22,111 bases of DNA from NCBI GenBank assembly GCA_041654915.1, contig JBAZCO010000017.1, forward strand, positions 1 through 22,111. Reading direction: 5' to 3'. Origin of the DNA: JBAZCO01 sp041654915 (GTDB lineage: Bacteria > Bacillota > Clostridia > Christensenellales > DTU072). This document shows, one piece after another, positions 14,289 to 22,111 of the stretch (position 1 is its first letter; each line of letters begins with the position of its first letter). Both the position numbers and the translations under genes were made by a program. Under the pieces are notes generated by a model. The model did not search any database, was not told the DNA's origin, and saw nothing but the letters and a program-made list of their open reading frames with translations.

Positions 14289-14953
14289 GATTTTTCCCCT
14301 TCAGCAATGATTTTTTTTGCTAAATGCTCTAGGGCATATTGTACCTCAACAAAAAAGTCACAAACTTCTTTCCCGTCCATTAGGGCATGGTGAACATTAA
14401 CATTTAGGTTAATAAAAAACTTATCATTCCTTTGCGTGTATTTATCCCACAATATTCTTGGGATACTAAGCGAGGATTTATCCTGCAAAGGTAAAGGGTG
14501 AGTAATAGATGTAACCGAAATCCAAGGTATCGTAGAGATAAATAATAAATCCAATCTAGGGCTATTAAATTGCTTACTTTCACAAATTTCTTTCTTTCTT
14601 TTATGTATCTCCTTTTCTGCAATCTCATAAAACTCATTAAAGTTTTCGGAGAACTCTACTATTTGGGTTGTCAATTGCTCTGTGTCGTTTAAGATGACAA
14701 AGCTTGGGCTAACCTTTGGAAATTTAACAACTTTGTTTTCTAAAAGCCTATATAAAAATGCCTCGTTTTTGTTGCTTACTTGGGATATTATATACATAAA
14801 TGCGATAAAGAAAGACTTTTTATTATCTTTGCAAACTTTTAGCAAATTTGTAACATCTATCTCTGAATTAATAGAAAAACAAGGCTGTAAAAATGAATTA
14901 AACCACTCATATTGAGTCTTTCGATTCCAAGTATCAATGTCAATTTCTTTCAT
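14285..14953 (-). CDS. Chloramphenicol-acetyltransferase-fold (CatA-like) O-acetyltransferase
   Basis: ATG 14953 is chosen, with GGTGG 5 nt upstream; a GTG at 14962 overlaps that site. The 222-residue product matches CatA-type enzymes along its length: KEIDIDTWNRKTQYEWFNSF at the start, then FFIAFMYIISQV, SPSFVILN, and LFISTIPWISVTSITHPLPL near 137. The active-site motif follows as VNVHHALMDGKEVCDFF, with HHALMDG at residues 188-194; the second histidine is the catalytic base and the aspartate is structural. Length is normal for a CAT monomer of a trimer. Many chromosomal relatives do not confer chloramphenicol resistance and their substrates are unknown. It is the first gene of a two-gene operon, with its stop overlapping the TIR-like gene's start by 4 nt. 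Confidence 0.85.
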   Translation of the reverse strand: MKEIDIDTWNRKTQYEWFNSFLQPCFSINSEIDVTNLLKVCKDNKKSFFIAFMYIISQVSNKNEAFLYRLLENKVVKFPKVSPSFVILNDTEQLTTQIVEFSENFNEFYEIAEKEIHKRKKEICESKQFNSPRLDLLFISTIPWISVTSITHPLPLQDKSSLSIPRILWDKYTQRNDKFFINLNVNVHHALMDGKEVCDFFVEVQYALEHLAKKIIAEGEKS

Positions 14954-14970
14954 AACAACCACCGGTCGGC

Positions 14971-14999
14971 TTTATATAAATGAAAAACCGCTATTTCAA
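14971..14999 (-). promoter_or_regulatory. Promoter of the CAT-fold/TIR-like operon
   Basis: On the minus strand TTGAAA (14994-14999) and TATAAA (14971-14976) are separated by 17 bp, about 18 bp before the CAT-fold start codon. The untranslated leader would be very short. No clear operator palindrome is visible. Confidence 0.65.
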
Positions 15000-15283
15000 G
15001 TTTACCTTTCTAATTAAATGGGTAGCACATAAACTTCTAGTGTTATAATAATGTAGCCTTTCTGCACATTTATCGCTTTAAAAAGCAGTCTTTAACTAAA
15101 TAAAGTATAGCATTATTTGACCTATAATGCAACAATTATATTTTATACTCCTGTTTTTGTAAGATTATTAAGCTTTTTGTGTGCAAAAAACTTTTTGTTA
15201 ATGACTATCGAGAATATAAGTAACTTTAAAGCTTTAGCTAGCTTTGGTACTAACTTTGTTTTGTTTTTGGCAATATTATCAGG
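15000..15283. other. AT-rich intergenic region between divergent genes
   Basis: No gene is supported here. A plus-strand ORF at 15117-15332 has no ribosome binding site, overlaps a good promoter and has an AT-driven hydrophobic composition. The region separates the CAT-fold/TIR-like operon (minus) from the membrane protein at 15363 (plus) and may hold regulatory sequence for either. Confidence 0.5.
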
Positions 15284-15311
15284 TTGCATTATGGATAAAA
15301 AAGTGTATAAT
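15284..15311 (+). promoter_or_regulatory. Candidate promoter for the membrane protein gene
   Basis: TTGCAT (15284-15289) and TATAAT (15306-15311) are spaced by 16 bp, about 50 bp before the start codon. A second TATAAT at 15335-15340 has no recognisable -35. Confidence 0.5.
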
Positions 15312-15362
15312 AAGAATATGATATATCACTAGAGTATAATTTCGTGAGGGTTGGTTTGGCTT

Positions 15363-16238
15363 ATGTCTAAGTATAAAAAAATCTTTTACTATTTGATTGT
15401 AGCGTTGGGGCTTGCTGTCACCGTTACGATTATCATGCTGTTTTTGGTTTATGGCACAGAGCTTGCCGCATTGTATGATGTAATCGGCATAAGGATAGCT
15501 ATGCTCTTTATGGCGGTACTATCTTTTTTATCTACAAGCCTTTTTAGCTTTTTGATTTATAGCCACAACCGCACGGCAAGAATCTCCAACGAGGACGCAA
15601 ACAAAAGGGCAGAATTGTTTCGCAATATGCAGTTTTCATCTGCAAACTACTCTATTGTTGAATTTAAAATGAGTCTTTCTATTTATAAAGAATCCTCAAG
15701 GTATGTTTCCAAATTTATTGAAAAAGGTTCGTTTGAGTACCATATGCTTGAAGAAGGGGTTGCCGAAAGCGAAGTTTTGGATAATCCCAAAGCATTCAAA
15801 TACATAACCATAAAAATCCCTTATGGTGTGGCAGAAGGCAAGTTACTTGGGCGGCTAATAATCAACCGTATACGATTTAAGCGTCAAGACAAGGAATACT
15901 TTTTTGTAACGCCCGAGTCGGAAAGCCTTTCTCACGCTTTTTTGCTGTTTAATGAAGTCACCCAAAACAACGATGCAATCATCAATTTGGTTGTTAGGAA
16001 AGACAGTGACTTTTTCAAGTTTGGGGCAATCAATGACTTTTCTAAAATCAAACTCAACCTTTTGGCGGTGAGCGTGTTGGGTGTGGCAATAGAGGGCATA
16101 AGTGAGTTGCACTTTACCAATCCCGAGCATAAAGAGGCAGACGGCAGCAATGTGTACAAGATAAACTCATCCACTTTCTTTCTTACCGACCAACCCCATA
16201 TGGTAGAAACTATGCACAAAGATTTGTGGAACAGCTAA
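15363..16238 (+). CDS. Two-TM membrane protein of unknown function
   Basis: A 291-residue protein. ATG 15363 is preferred; GAGGGTTGG lies upstream, and a TTG at 15351 would overlap this site. Residues about 8-31 (FYYLIVALGLAVTVTIIMLF) and 44-68 (IRIAMLFMAVLSFLSTSLFS) are two membrane helices joined by a short loop. The remaining 220 residues are soluble, mixed alpha/beta and probably cytoplasmic, with GRLIINRIRFKRQDKEYFFV near 162 and a hydrophobic stretch LNLLAVSVLGVAIEGISEL near 230. I do not recognise the family. It stands alone, divergent from the CAT/TIR operon, and ends at a strong terminator. Confidence 0.7.
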   Translation: MSKYKKIFYYLIVALGLAVTVTIIMLFLVYGTELAALYDVIGIRIAMLFMAVLSFLSTSLFSFLIYSHNRTARISNEDANKRAELFRNMQFSSANYSIVEFKMSLSIYKESSRYVSKFIEKGSFEYHMLEEGVAESEVLDNPKAFKYITIKIPYGVAEGKLLGRLIINRIRFKRQDKEYFFVTPESESLSHAFLLFNEVTQNNDAIINLVVRKDSDFFKFGAINDFSKIKLNLLAVSVLGVAIEGISELHFTNPEHKEADGSNVYKINSSTFFLTDQPHMVETMHKDLWNS

Positions 16239-16271
16239 ATATAAAATATTATAATTGCTAGTTTTGTTCCA

Positions 16272-16305
16272 AAAAAGCCCCTACTCTAGCGAATAGGGGC
16301 TTTTT
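16272..16305. terminator. Bidirectional Rho-independent terminator
   Basis: AAAAAGCCCCTA (16272-16283) pairs perfectly with TAGGGGCTTTTT (16294-16305) around a 10-base loop. The T-run on one strand and A-run on the other let it end both the plus-strand membrane-protein transcript and the minus-strand giant-protein transcript. Confidence 0.9.
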
Positions 16306-16369
16306 CATATTGTTTATAAGGTTAAGTTAGGTAAAAGCAGAAACAATGCAACAATTATTTCTTGATAAT

Positions 16370-16429
16370 CTAAACCCCAATATCAAGCAATGCGTTATAC
16401 ATTTGGGTAACAATGTTAGATATCCGCAT
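16370..16429 (-). CDS. Possible 19-residue ORF downstream of the giant gene
   Basis: AGAGAGG precedes ATG 16429 by 6 nt and the frame runs 19 codons (MRISNIVTQMYNALLDIGV) to TAG. It lies 32 bp after the giant gene's stop and before the terminator. The product is unrecognised and may be chance. Confidence 0.2.
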   Translation of the reverse strand: MRISNIVTQMYNALLDIGV

Positions 16430-16461
16430 TTAATTCCTCTCTAATTGAGCGCTGTATGATA

Positions 16462-19400
16462 TCAATCTTCTACTTCTACTATCGTAACCTTGTCATTATC
16501 GCTTAACACCTCACCCTTTGCGCCTGTAAGCGTTGTGCCGTTTATTGTAACAGTCGCATATGCATTAGGGGTAACTCCCTCCCCTGCAGAGGCATGCTCA
16601 CCTACCGCATAGCCGTTGGCGCTTGTAATACTTCCACCATTTACTGTTATGATAAGAGGTTCAAAGTAACCTACGGTGGGTTCCGCCATTAAGCCGTTGC
16701 CTGTTATGTTTGCACCGCTGCCGTGATATTGGGGTTCAGCATATTCTCCGTCTGCGGTCAGGATGCAGTTATTTAAGGTCAATGTGCCACTCTTAATATG
16801 GATACCGCTTGCTCCGTCAAAGGTGCAGTCTGTAAATTTATACTCATAGTTTGCTGCCAAGTATGCTCCGACGCTATCAGCACCGCCTCCCCCTCCGTTA
16901 AAGGAGCAGTTATTTGCGGTTATGGATGAGTCTTTAAATGCGCCGTTAGTGTAAAGTCCACCGTACCAACCGTTAACCGTAACATTATTTAAGGTTGCAT
17001 TTAATTTATCATCGCCGTTAACCAAAATGCCGTACCAAAGAACAGACTTGTCTAACGCACCCAATGTGCCGTTTTTAATTTCTATATCTAGACTGTATCC
17101 GTCTTTATTTTTCAGGTCAATCTCATATTCGTATGTAAAGGTATTAAGGTCGATTACTAAATCGAGGTTTTGGGTATATGCTGCAATGCCTGTGTCTTTG
17201 TACACTTCGCCGTCTTCTATTTTGATGTCATTTAATAAGATTATACGGTCGGAGATTGTAACAGCCGCTTCAAACTCTGCCTTGGTGCTAACATAGCGAT
17301 TTATAGCGTGAACATTATAGCAATTAATCTCAATAGCCTCTAAATCGATTGCTTCGACAGCTTCAATGGTTTCGCAAGCGTTAACAGTTTCAATAGCAGT
17401 GGTTATATGGCCGTTTAGAGTATCCCAATTGTCTTCGTTGTAGTCGTTTTCCGTGTAAGTCAATAAAATTGCATCAATGGCAGCTATCTTAACAGTCTTT
17501 GCCTCTGCAAGTATTGTCTTGTCCGACTTAGCAATTACTATCGTCAGCTCCTCGCTTACAACATCAAAATAATTATTACCGCCTGCCTTGGTTGCCTTTA
17601 CAGTAAATTCACCCGCCTTTTTAATTGTCACCGTGCCGTCCTCTGCAACAGTTGCAATATCTTCGCCCGACAATTGTGTAAATGTAACTAAGCCTGTGCC
17701 GCTGCCGCCTGTAACCTCAAGCTCAAATGGGTCACTTTCATCATTCTTTCCTTCAACAGAAGTAATAACAAGTGGGTCTTGCTCTGCTTTGGTTATCGTT
17801 AGCGTGCCTTCCAATTCGACATCTATATTTTTATATTTGACTCTGGCGGTATATTCAATTACTATCGGGCTATCGTCGTCAAGGAACTCTTGCGGTATTT
17901 TGTCACCAAGAAGTGCCTTTGCCAAATCATATATGCTCACTGTATCAAGGGCAAGTTCTTTTGTTCCCAGCGTTAGTTTGCTGTTTGCACCAGCAAATTT
18001 TTGCAGTGCTTGTGCCAAACCGTTGGTAACAGTATCTACCAAGCCAATATCAACATTGTCGTAAAAGGTAACTGTGATATTTTCGTTAACATCTAACTCC
18101 GCAGTTATTCCTTCGTTGCTATTAATATTTTGAATCTCGGCATTAAGTTCGCTCAAAAAACTTTCCTTCGTGCCGTTTACCTTAAAGTTAAGTATGCCAC
18201 TAAGTACAATAACTGCATTTTTATAAACAACATTTGCAGTATAATTTGCCACTACTGGTACGCCTTCGCTCAAGAACTGCTCGGGTGTAACTTCGCCAAG
18301 TAGCGCTCCCGCTAGCTCTCCAATATCCACAGTAGCGAGGGTGAAAGTATATTCGCCTATTGTAAGTGTGCTTTCACCACCTGCATCTGCAAGAAGTGCA
18401 TCCACCAAAGCCTCTGCCGCAGTAATTACCAAGCCAATATCAATATTGTCGTCAAAGGTAACTGTAATATTTTCGTTATCATCTAACTCCGCAGTTATTC
18501 CCTCGTTGCTATTAATATTTTGAATCTCAGTACTAAGTTCGCTCAAAAAACTTTCCTTCGTGCCGTTTACCTTAAAGTTAAGTGTGCCGCTAAGTACAAT
18601 AACTGCATTCTCATAAACAACATTTGCGGTATAATCTACCACTACTGGTACGCCTTCAAAGAATTGTTCTAGTGTAACTTCGCCAAGTAGCGCTCCCGCT
18701 AGCTCTCCAATATCCACAGTAGCTAGGGTGAAAGTATATATGCCTATTGTAAGTGTGCTTTCACCACCTGCATCTGCAAGAAGTGTATCCACCAAAGCCC
18801 CTGCAGTAGTAATTACTAGGTTAATATCAACAATGTCGTCAAATGCAACCATGATGATTTCGGTTTCGTCATCAAACTCCGCAGTTATTCCCTCGTTCTC
18901 ATTAACGACAGCGATATCAGTTTGTAAATCCTCAACAAAAGCTGCTTTTTTATTAGACAACTCAAAGCTCATATCGTCTTTGCCTAAGTTTTCAGTAGGA
19001 TATGTAGCGGCGTCATAAGTGTCTGTAATGGTAGGTTCATAGGCTGTTTTACCTTCCTTTGCATCCAAATAAGATATTCCGTCTTTTCCTCTGCTTGTAT
19101 AACTATTACTTATTGTAAAAGTAGATGTTGTCTCCCCTGATTTTCCAAAATAAATGATATCAGTACCACTTATATTATCAAATATAGTATTGCTTATATT
19201 CATGCTGTCCGCTCTCATAGATGATTCAAAGTATACAGCATTTATACTATTTTTGATAACAGAATTTGTTATTTTAAAGCTTGTTTTTACATTTTCACCA
19301 CCGTCTTGATTCTGTTCTGGGCTAAGAATTATTGCAGTTGCTACCCATTTAGCATCGACATAATCGCTATTTTCAATATAGAGGTTATTTGCGTTTATGG

Positions 19401-22111
19401 TAAGATTGCGATAGGGTGTAGACCTTGCATCAATACCGTTTGTAAGGTGATCAGCGTCGTTTTTTCCGTCGATATGCAAACCGTTTATATTAATAGTCTG
19501 GTCGCCGTACCCAGGAAAACTTGCAACCATAAGCCCTGTCCAGCCATAATTCTTTATCGTTACATTCTTGATTTCCGAGATTGTATTGCCGCCAGTTAGC
19601 AAATATAGTCCAGTCGTGTTATGCTCAGTAGCATCTACAACATTTTGTATTGTTACATTTTCAAGATTTATAGAGCTGCCTAAGCCAGCACCATAGTTGT
19701 ATAAGTTTATTCCTCTGGCAATACCGCCGTTAGTGCCGTCTGCCAAAAAGCCGTCTATCGTAAGGTTTTTGATATTTACATGATTGGGATTATCTCCGCC
19801 CGTTTGAATAAACCTATGGGAACTCGGGTTACCCTTGCTTGCTGGTCTTAGCGTTACGCTGTCTTCACTAGCACCTTCAAGGGTTAGATTTTTGTATATT
19901 TTAAGTCCAATAGTGCCATCCCACTCAACTTGGTAGTCCCCAGCAGCTAGTGTAACTGTATCATTAGCATCTGCATCACCAACAGCCTCTTGAATTGTGT
20001 TGTAGCTTTTGCTTTTGGTCATATTAACAATGCCTGTTGGGTAGCCTAGCTCGCTTGTATCAAAGGTGAGCTTATAGGTTATCGTTTCGCTTGCCGTGCC
20101 ATAAGCATATACAACATCTATGTCTATCGTAACTTCATTTAGCTCCGAAAGCCTTGCTTTGCCGTCTTCTGTCATCAAGGTTTTTAGTGATGATACAAAG
20201 TTAGCCAGCGTACTTTCTGTTTCGCCCGCTATACTTACAATACTTGTTCCTGCCAGCAAGTTGCTTGTTATCTCGCCAAACAAGTTCGTCATCTTGGTAG
20301 TTCCAACTATACTATCAATTTCTGTATCCAAATAGAAATCTTCATCTGCAACAAAATCTTCGGTATGCGCTTTGGTCAAACCGCTAGTATATGCTGTCAA
20401 CCTTGCTTGGTTAGAATACTCAATCACTGTTGTATACCAAACTCCGCCTTTCCTATATATATAAGTATGGAGACCGTCTAGCTGTTCAAAGCTTGCATCC
20501 GTAGGTCTAAAGTATATATTAAATACTGTGTCCCCATCGGCAAGAACAGATTGCACATCAATTACTTTTGTCGGCTTTTGCCTAAATACCAAAGTGTCAC
20601 CAGGAGTTGTATCTAATTGTACTATATAGTATAACCTATATATATCGTCCCCGCACTTTACTACTTCACCATTGTTTTGTAGTACTGCCTCCTGTACAAC
20701 AGGCACTGCCCAATCAATAAATGCCTCATATCTTGTTCCGTTATTTAGCACTATCATATATTTATATGTGCCCGCCTCTCTTGTGAGAACATTAACCCTT
20801 AGTGAGGTGTTTGTGTCGGGGGTTATGTTAACATCAGTTTCGCCAAATGTTTCTACTATACTTGTGACATTATCGCTCGATAAGCTAATTAAGGTATCGC
20901 CCTCATAGAGTGCAAACTCCTCATATAGTTCTTTATTGTCAATTCCTCCAACAACAGTAGTGCCATATACAAATGATGCTCTATGTATAAGGTTAGCGTC
21001 ACTAAATGTAAGGGTAAATGTTACCATATCGCTTGCTGTGCCATAAGCATATACAACAGCAATATTTATCGTAACTTCATTTAGCTCCGCAAGCGTTGTT
21101 TTGCCGTCTGCCTTCATCAAGGTTTTTAGTGATGCTAAAAAGTTAGTTTCCGTAGTTTCTATTTCGCCCGCTATGCTTACAATAGTTATTCCTGCGTGCA
21201 AATCGCTTGTTATCTCGTCATATAATGCCGTCATATCAGTAGTAGCTACAGTTATACTATCAATTTCTGTATCCAAATAGAAATCTTCATCTGCAAAATC
21301 CTCTTGGCTATCTAAATCGGTGAGAGTATCTGTATATTCTTTGAGTATCGTGTTGTCCGACTTAGCAATTACTATCGTCAGCTCCTCGCTTACAACATCA
21401 AAATAATTATTGCCGCCTGCCTTGGTTGCCTTTACAGTAAACTCACCCGCCTTTATAATTGTCACCGTGCCGTCCTCTGCAACAGTTGCAACATCTTCGC
21501 CCGACAACTGTGTAAATGTCACTAGCCCAGTACTGCTACCGCCCGTAACCTCAAGCTTAAATGGGTCACTTTCATCATTCTTTCCTTCAACAGAAGTAAT
21601 AACAAGTGGGTCTTGCTCTGCTTTGGTTATGGTTAGCGTGCCTGCTACATAGGTAAAGCTGTAATTGCTGTCCGCTGCTCCCGCAGGGGTAAGTGTGTAA
21701 ACTCCAACATCTTTGTTGGTGTTGGCTACAGTTGCAAGGGTATCTATTGCAGATTCATCATCCTCATAGACAAAGCCTGTGTATTCCACAACTAAATCGG
21801 GGTCTGTGCCGTATATTACCGTGTCACCCTTGTAGGTAGCGGTAAGTTCCTTCTTTTCTATGGTTAGCGTGCCTGCGACATAGGTAAAGCTGTAGTTGCT
21901 GTCCGCTGCTCCCGCTGGGGTAAGTGTGTAAACTCCAACATCAGTGTTGGTGTTGGTTACAGTTGCGGATACATCTATCACAGATTCATTCTCACCATAA
22001 ACAAAGCCTGTGTATTCCACTACTAAAGCGGGTTCTGTGCCGTATGTTACAGTCTCACCCGTATAGATGGCGGTAAGTTCCTTCTTTTCTATGGTTAGCG
22101 TGCCTGCGACA
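16462..22111 (-). CDS. Giant repeat-rich surface protein, C-terminal part (5' end outside window)
   Basis: The frame is open to the window edge (22110), so about 1880 residues are seen; an internal GTG at 22020 is not a start. From the N-terminal side come MBG repeats of 77 residues (YTGFVYG...VYTLTPAGA..NYSFTYVAGTLTI), an Ig-like domain (about 21350-21640), and two copies of a unit with FYLDTEIDSI separated by a beta domain. A right-handed beta-helix follows (about 18990-20010, KSYNTIQEAV...NVTIQNV...), then three copies of a 130-residue unit (about 17800-18960). A second, nearly identical Ig-like domain (17519-17809), a short helical segment and a second beta-helix (16480-17290) end the protein. 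The C-terminus is VTIVEVED with no LPXTG, SLH or membrane anchor, so attachment is not explained by the visible part. Probably an adhesin or structural surface protein; carbohydrate binding is possible but unproven. Confidence 0.85.
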   Translation of the reverse strand, partial: VAGTLTIEKKELTAIYTGETVTYGTEPALVVEYTGFVYGENESVIDVSATVTNTNTDVGVYTLTPAGAADSNYSFTYVAGTLTIEKKELTATYKGDTVIYGTDPDLVVEYTGFVYEDDESAIDTLATVANTNKDVGVYTLTPAGAADSNYSFTYVAGTLTITKAEQDPLVITSVEGKNDESDPFKLEVTGGSSTGLVTFTQLSGEDVATVAEDGTVTIIKAGEFTVKATKAGGNNYFDVVSEELTIVIAKSDNTILKEYTDTLTDLDSQEDFADEDFYLDTEIDSITVATTDMTALYDEITSDLHAGITIVSIAGEIETTETNFLASLKTLMKADGKTTLAELNEVTINIAVVYAYGTASDMVTFTLTFSDANLIHRASFVYGTTVVGGIDNKELYEEFALYEGDTLISLSSDNVTSIVETFGETDVNITPDTNTSLRVNVLTREAGTYKYMIVLNNGTRYEAFIDWAVPVVQEAVLQNNGEVVKCGDDIYRLYYIVQLDTTPGDTLVFRQKPTKVIDVQSVLADGDTVFNIYFRPTDASFEQLDGLHTYIYRKGGVWYTTVIEYSNQARLTAYTSGLTKAHTEDFVADEDFYLDTEIDSIVGTTKMTNLFGEITSNLLAGTSIVSIAGETESTLANFVSSLKTLMTEDGKARLSELNEVTIDIDVVYAYGTASETITYKLTFDTSELGYPTGIVNMTKSKSYNTIQEAVGDADANDTVTLAAGDYQVEWDGTIGLKIYKNLTLEGASEDSVTLRPASKGNPSSHRFIQTGGDNPNHVNIKNLTIDGFLADGTNGGIARGINLYNYGAGLGSSINLENVTIQNVVDATEHNTTGLYLLTGGNTISEIKNVTIKNYGWTGLMVASFPGYGDQTININGLHIDGKNDADHLTNGIDARSTPYRNLTINANNLYIENSDYVDAKWVATAIILSPEQNQDGGENVKTSFKITNSVIKNSINAVYFESSMRADSMNISNTIFDNISGTDIIYFGKSGETTSTFTISNSYTSRGKDGISYLDAKEGKTAYEPTITDTYDAATYPTENLGKDDMSFELSNKKAAFVEDLQTDIAVVNENEGITAEFDDETEIIMVAFDDIVDINLVITTAGALVDTLLADAGGESTLTIGIYTFTLATVDIGELAGALLGEVTLEQFFEGVPVVVDYTANVVYENAVIVLSGTLNFKVNGTKESFLSELSTEIQNINSNEGITAELDDNENITVTFDDNIDIGLVITAAEALVDALLADAGGESTLTIGEYTFTLATVDIGELAGALLGEVTPEQFLSEGVPVVANYTANVVYKNAVIVLSGILNFKVNGTKESFLSELNAEIQNINSNEGITAELDVNENITVTFYDNVDIGLVDTVTNGLAQALQKFAGANSKLTLGTKELALDTVSIYDLAKALLGDKIPQEFLDDDSPIVIEYTARVKYKNIDVELEGTLTITKAEQDPLVITSVEGKNDESDPFELEVTGGSGTGLVTFTQLSGEDIATVAEDGTVTIKKAGEFTVKATKAGGNNYFDVVSEELTIVIAKSDKTILAEAKTVKIAAIDAILLTYTENDYNEDNWDTLNGHITTAIETVNACETIEAVEAIDLEAIEINCYNVHAINRYVSTKAEFEAAVTISDRIILLNDIKIEDGEVYKDTGIAAYTQNLDLVIDLNTFTYEYEIDLKNKDGYSLDIEIKNGTLGALDKSVLWYGILVNGDDKLNATLNNVTVNGWYGGLYTNGAFKDSSITANNCSFNGGGGGADSVGAYLAANYEYKFTDCTFDGASGIHIKSGTLTLNNCILTADGEYAEPQYHGSGANITGNGLMAEPTVGYFEPLIITVNGGSITSANGYAVGEHASAGEGVTPNAYATVTINGTTLTGAKGEVLSDNDKVTIVEVED
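17519..17809. repeat. Ig-like coding repeat, copy 2
   Basis: This 291-bp segment matches 21353-21643 without gaps at about 95% identity (about 15 mismatches counted by eye, 7 of them clustered in about 25 bp). It encodes one Ig-like domain of the giant protein with its KAEQDPL lead-in. Confidence 0.9.
18151..18960. repeat. Tandem units of about 390 bp in the giant gene
   Basis: The segment starting at 18151 recurs at 18541 (offset exactly 390 bp, 130 codons), and a more diverged copy follows up to about 18960. A third, C-terminal unit extends down to about 17800. The conserved protein core is VDIGELAGALLGEVT followed by YTANVVY. Confidence 0.85.
20089..20350. repeat. Dispersed coding repeat, copy of 21031-21295
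   Basis: These two stretches match at an offset of 942-945 bp and both encode ADEDFYLDTEIDSI...SIAGE...LNEVTI...VVYAYGTAS. They flank a central beta domain of the giant protein, so the protein has an A-B-A layout there. Confidence 0.75.
21353..21643. repeat. Ig-like coding repeat, copy 1
   Basis: Near-identical partner of 17519-17809 at a distance of 3834 bp; see that entry. Confidence 0.9.
21629..22111. repeat. Tandem MBG-domain units of 231 bp
   Basis: The motif ATGGTTAGCGTGCCTGC starts at 21629, 21860 and 22091, an exact period of 231 bp (77 codons). The third unit is cut by the window edge, so more copies probably lie beyond. Units are very similar at DNA level, which favours copy-number change by slippage or recombination. 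Confidence 0.9.

Noticed and set aside
14285..14953. Chloramphenicol resistance gene
   Set aside because: The fold and active site match CatA-type enzymes, but many chromosomal relatives do not act on chloramphenicol and nothing else here suggests a resistance cassette.
15117..15332. Plus-strand ORF of 71 codons upstream of the membrane protein
   Set aside because: It has no ribosome binding site and covers the promoter elements of the next gene. The hydrophobic content is expected from T-rich sequence.
17027..21652. Several plus-strand ORFs of 60-158 codons opposite the giant gene
   Set aside because: They are antisense shadows of a repetitive low-complexity gene; they recur at each repeat copy and lack ribosome binding sites.

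Overview
The window looks like part of the chromosome of a low-GC, Clostridia-like Firmicute, probably gut-associated. The reasons are strong GGAGG-type ribosome binding sites 4-9 nt before starts, TTGACA/TATAAT-type promoters, very large MBG/Ig-like/beta-helix surface proteins, and a relative of CatA-like acetyltransferases. No rRNA or intact tRNA is present. Family names rest on motifs read by eye; no database search was possible.

Layout. (1) 1-2115 is the right-hand end of what looks like a decayed integrative element. It holds the C-terminal end of a glycine-rich surface protein, a broken tyrosine-recombinase tail, a small DNA-binding protein made of three tandem excisionase-like repeats, a cluster of TTGCACC repeats resembling integrase arm sites, and the displaced 3' half of a tRNA gene (best fit Arg-CCU) followed by its terminator. 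(2) 2116-6556 is a gene graveyard: a frameshifted GNAT acetyltransferase, a broken exported-protein tail, two orphan polymorphic-toxin tips that start at the same short junction, three paralogous immunity-like proteins, a gamma-glutamylcyclotransferase-like gene and a truncated Nmad3-like pseudogene. (3) 6609-11360 is a well-kept transport locus on the minus strand: a TetR regulator, two overlapping half-size ABC exporter-fold subunits and a DtxR-like regulator. Promoters and operator-like palindromes can be read directly. (4) 11475-12813 holds an unknown acidic protein and an AlkA-type DNA glycosylase. (5) 12939-14953 is a two-gene operon with an ATGA start/stop overlap. It joins a chloramphenicol-acetyltransferase-fold enzyme to a protein with an N-terminal TIR-like nucleotide-binding domain and a long helical C-terminus. 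It has its own promoter and terminator and is the best candidate for an undescribed defence or stress system. (6) 15363-16238 is a two-TM membrane protein ending at a bidirectional terminator. (7) 16462-22111 is the 3' part of a giant repeat-rich surface protein that runs off the window.

How the parts fit. The TetR probably controls the ABC pair through operators over the -10 box, and the DtxR-like protein probably controls itself. The toxin tips and immunity-like proteins form cassettes with no full-length toxin in the window, like orphan tip/immunity arrays downstream of Rhs, CDI or WXG toxins. The CAT-fold/TIR-like pair is translationally coupled, so its products are probably made in fixed proportion and act in one pathway.
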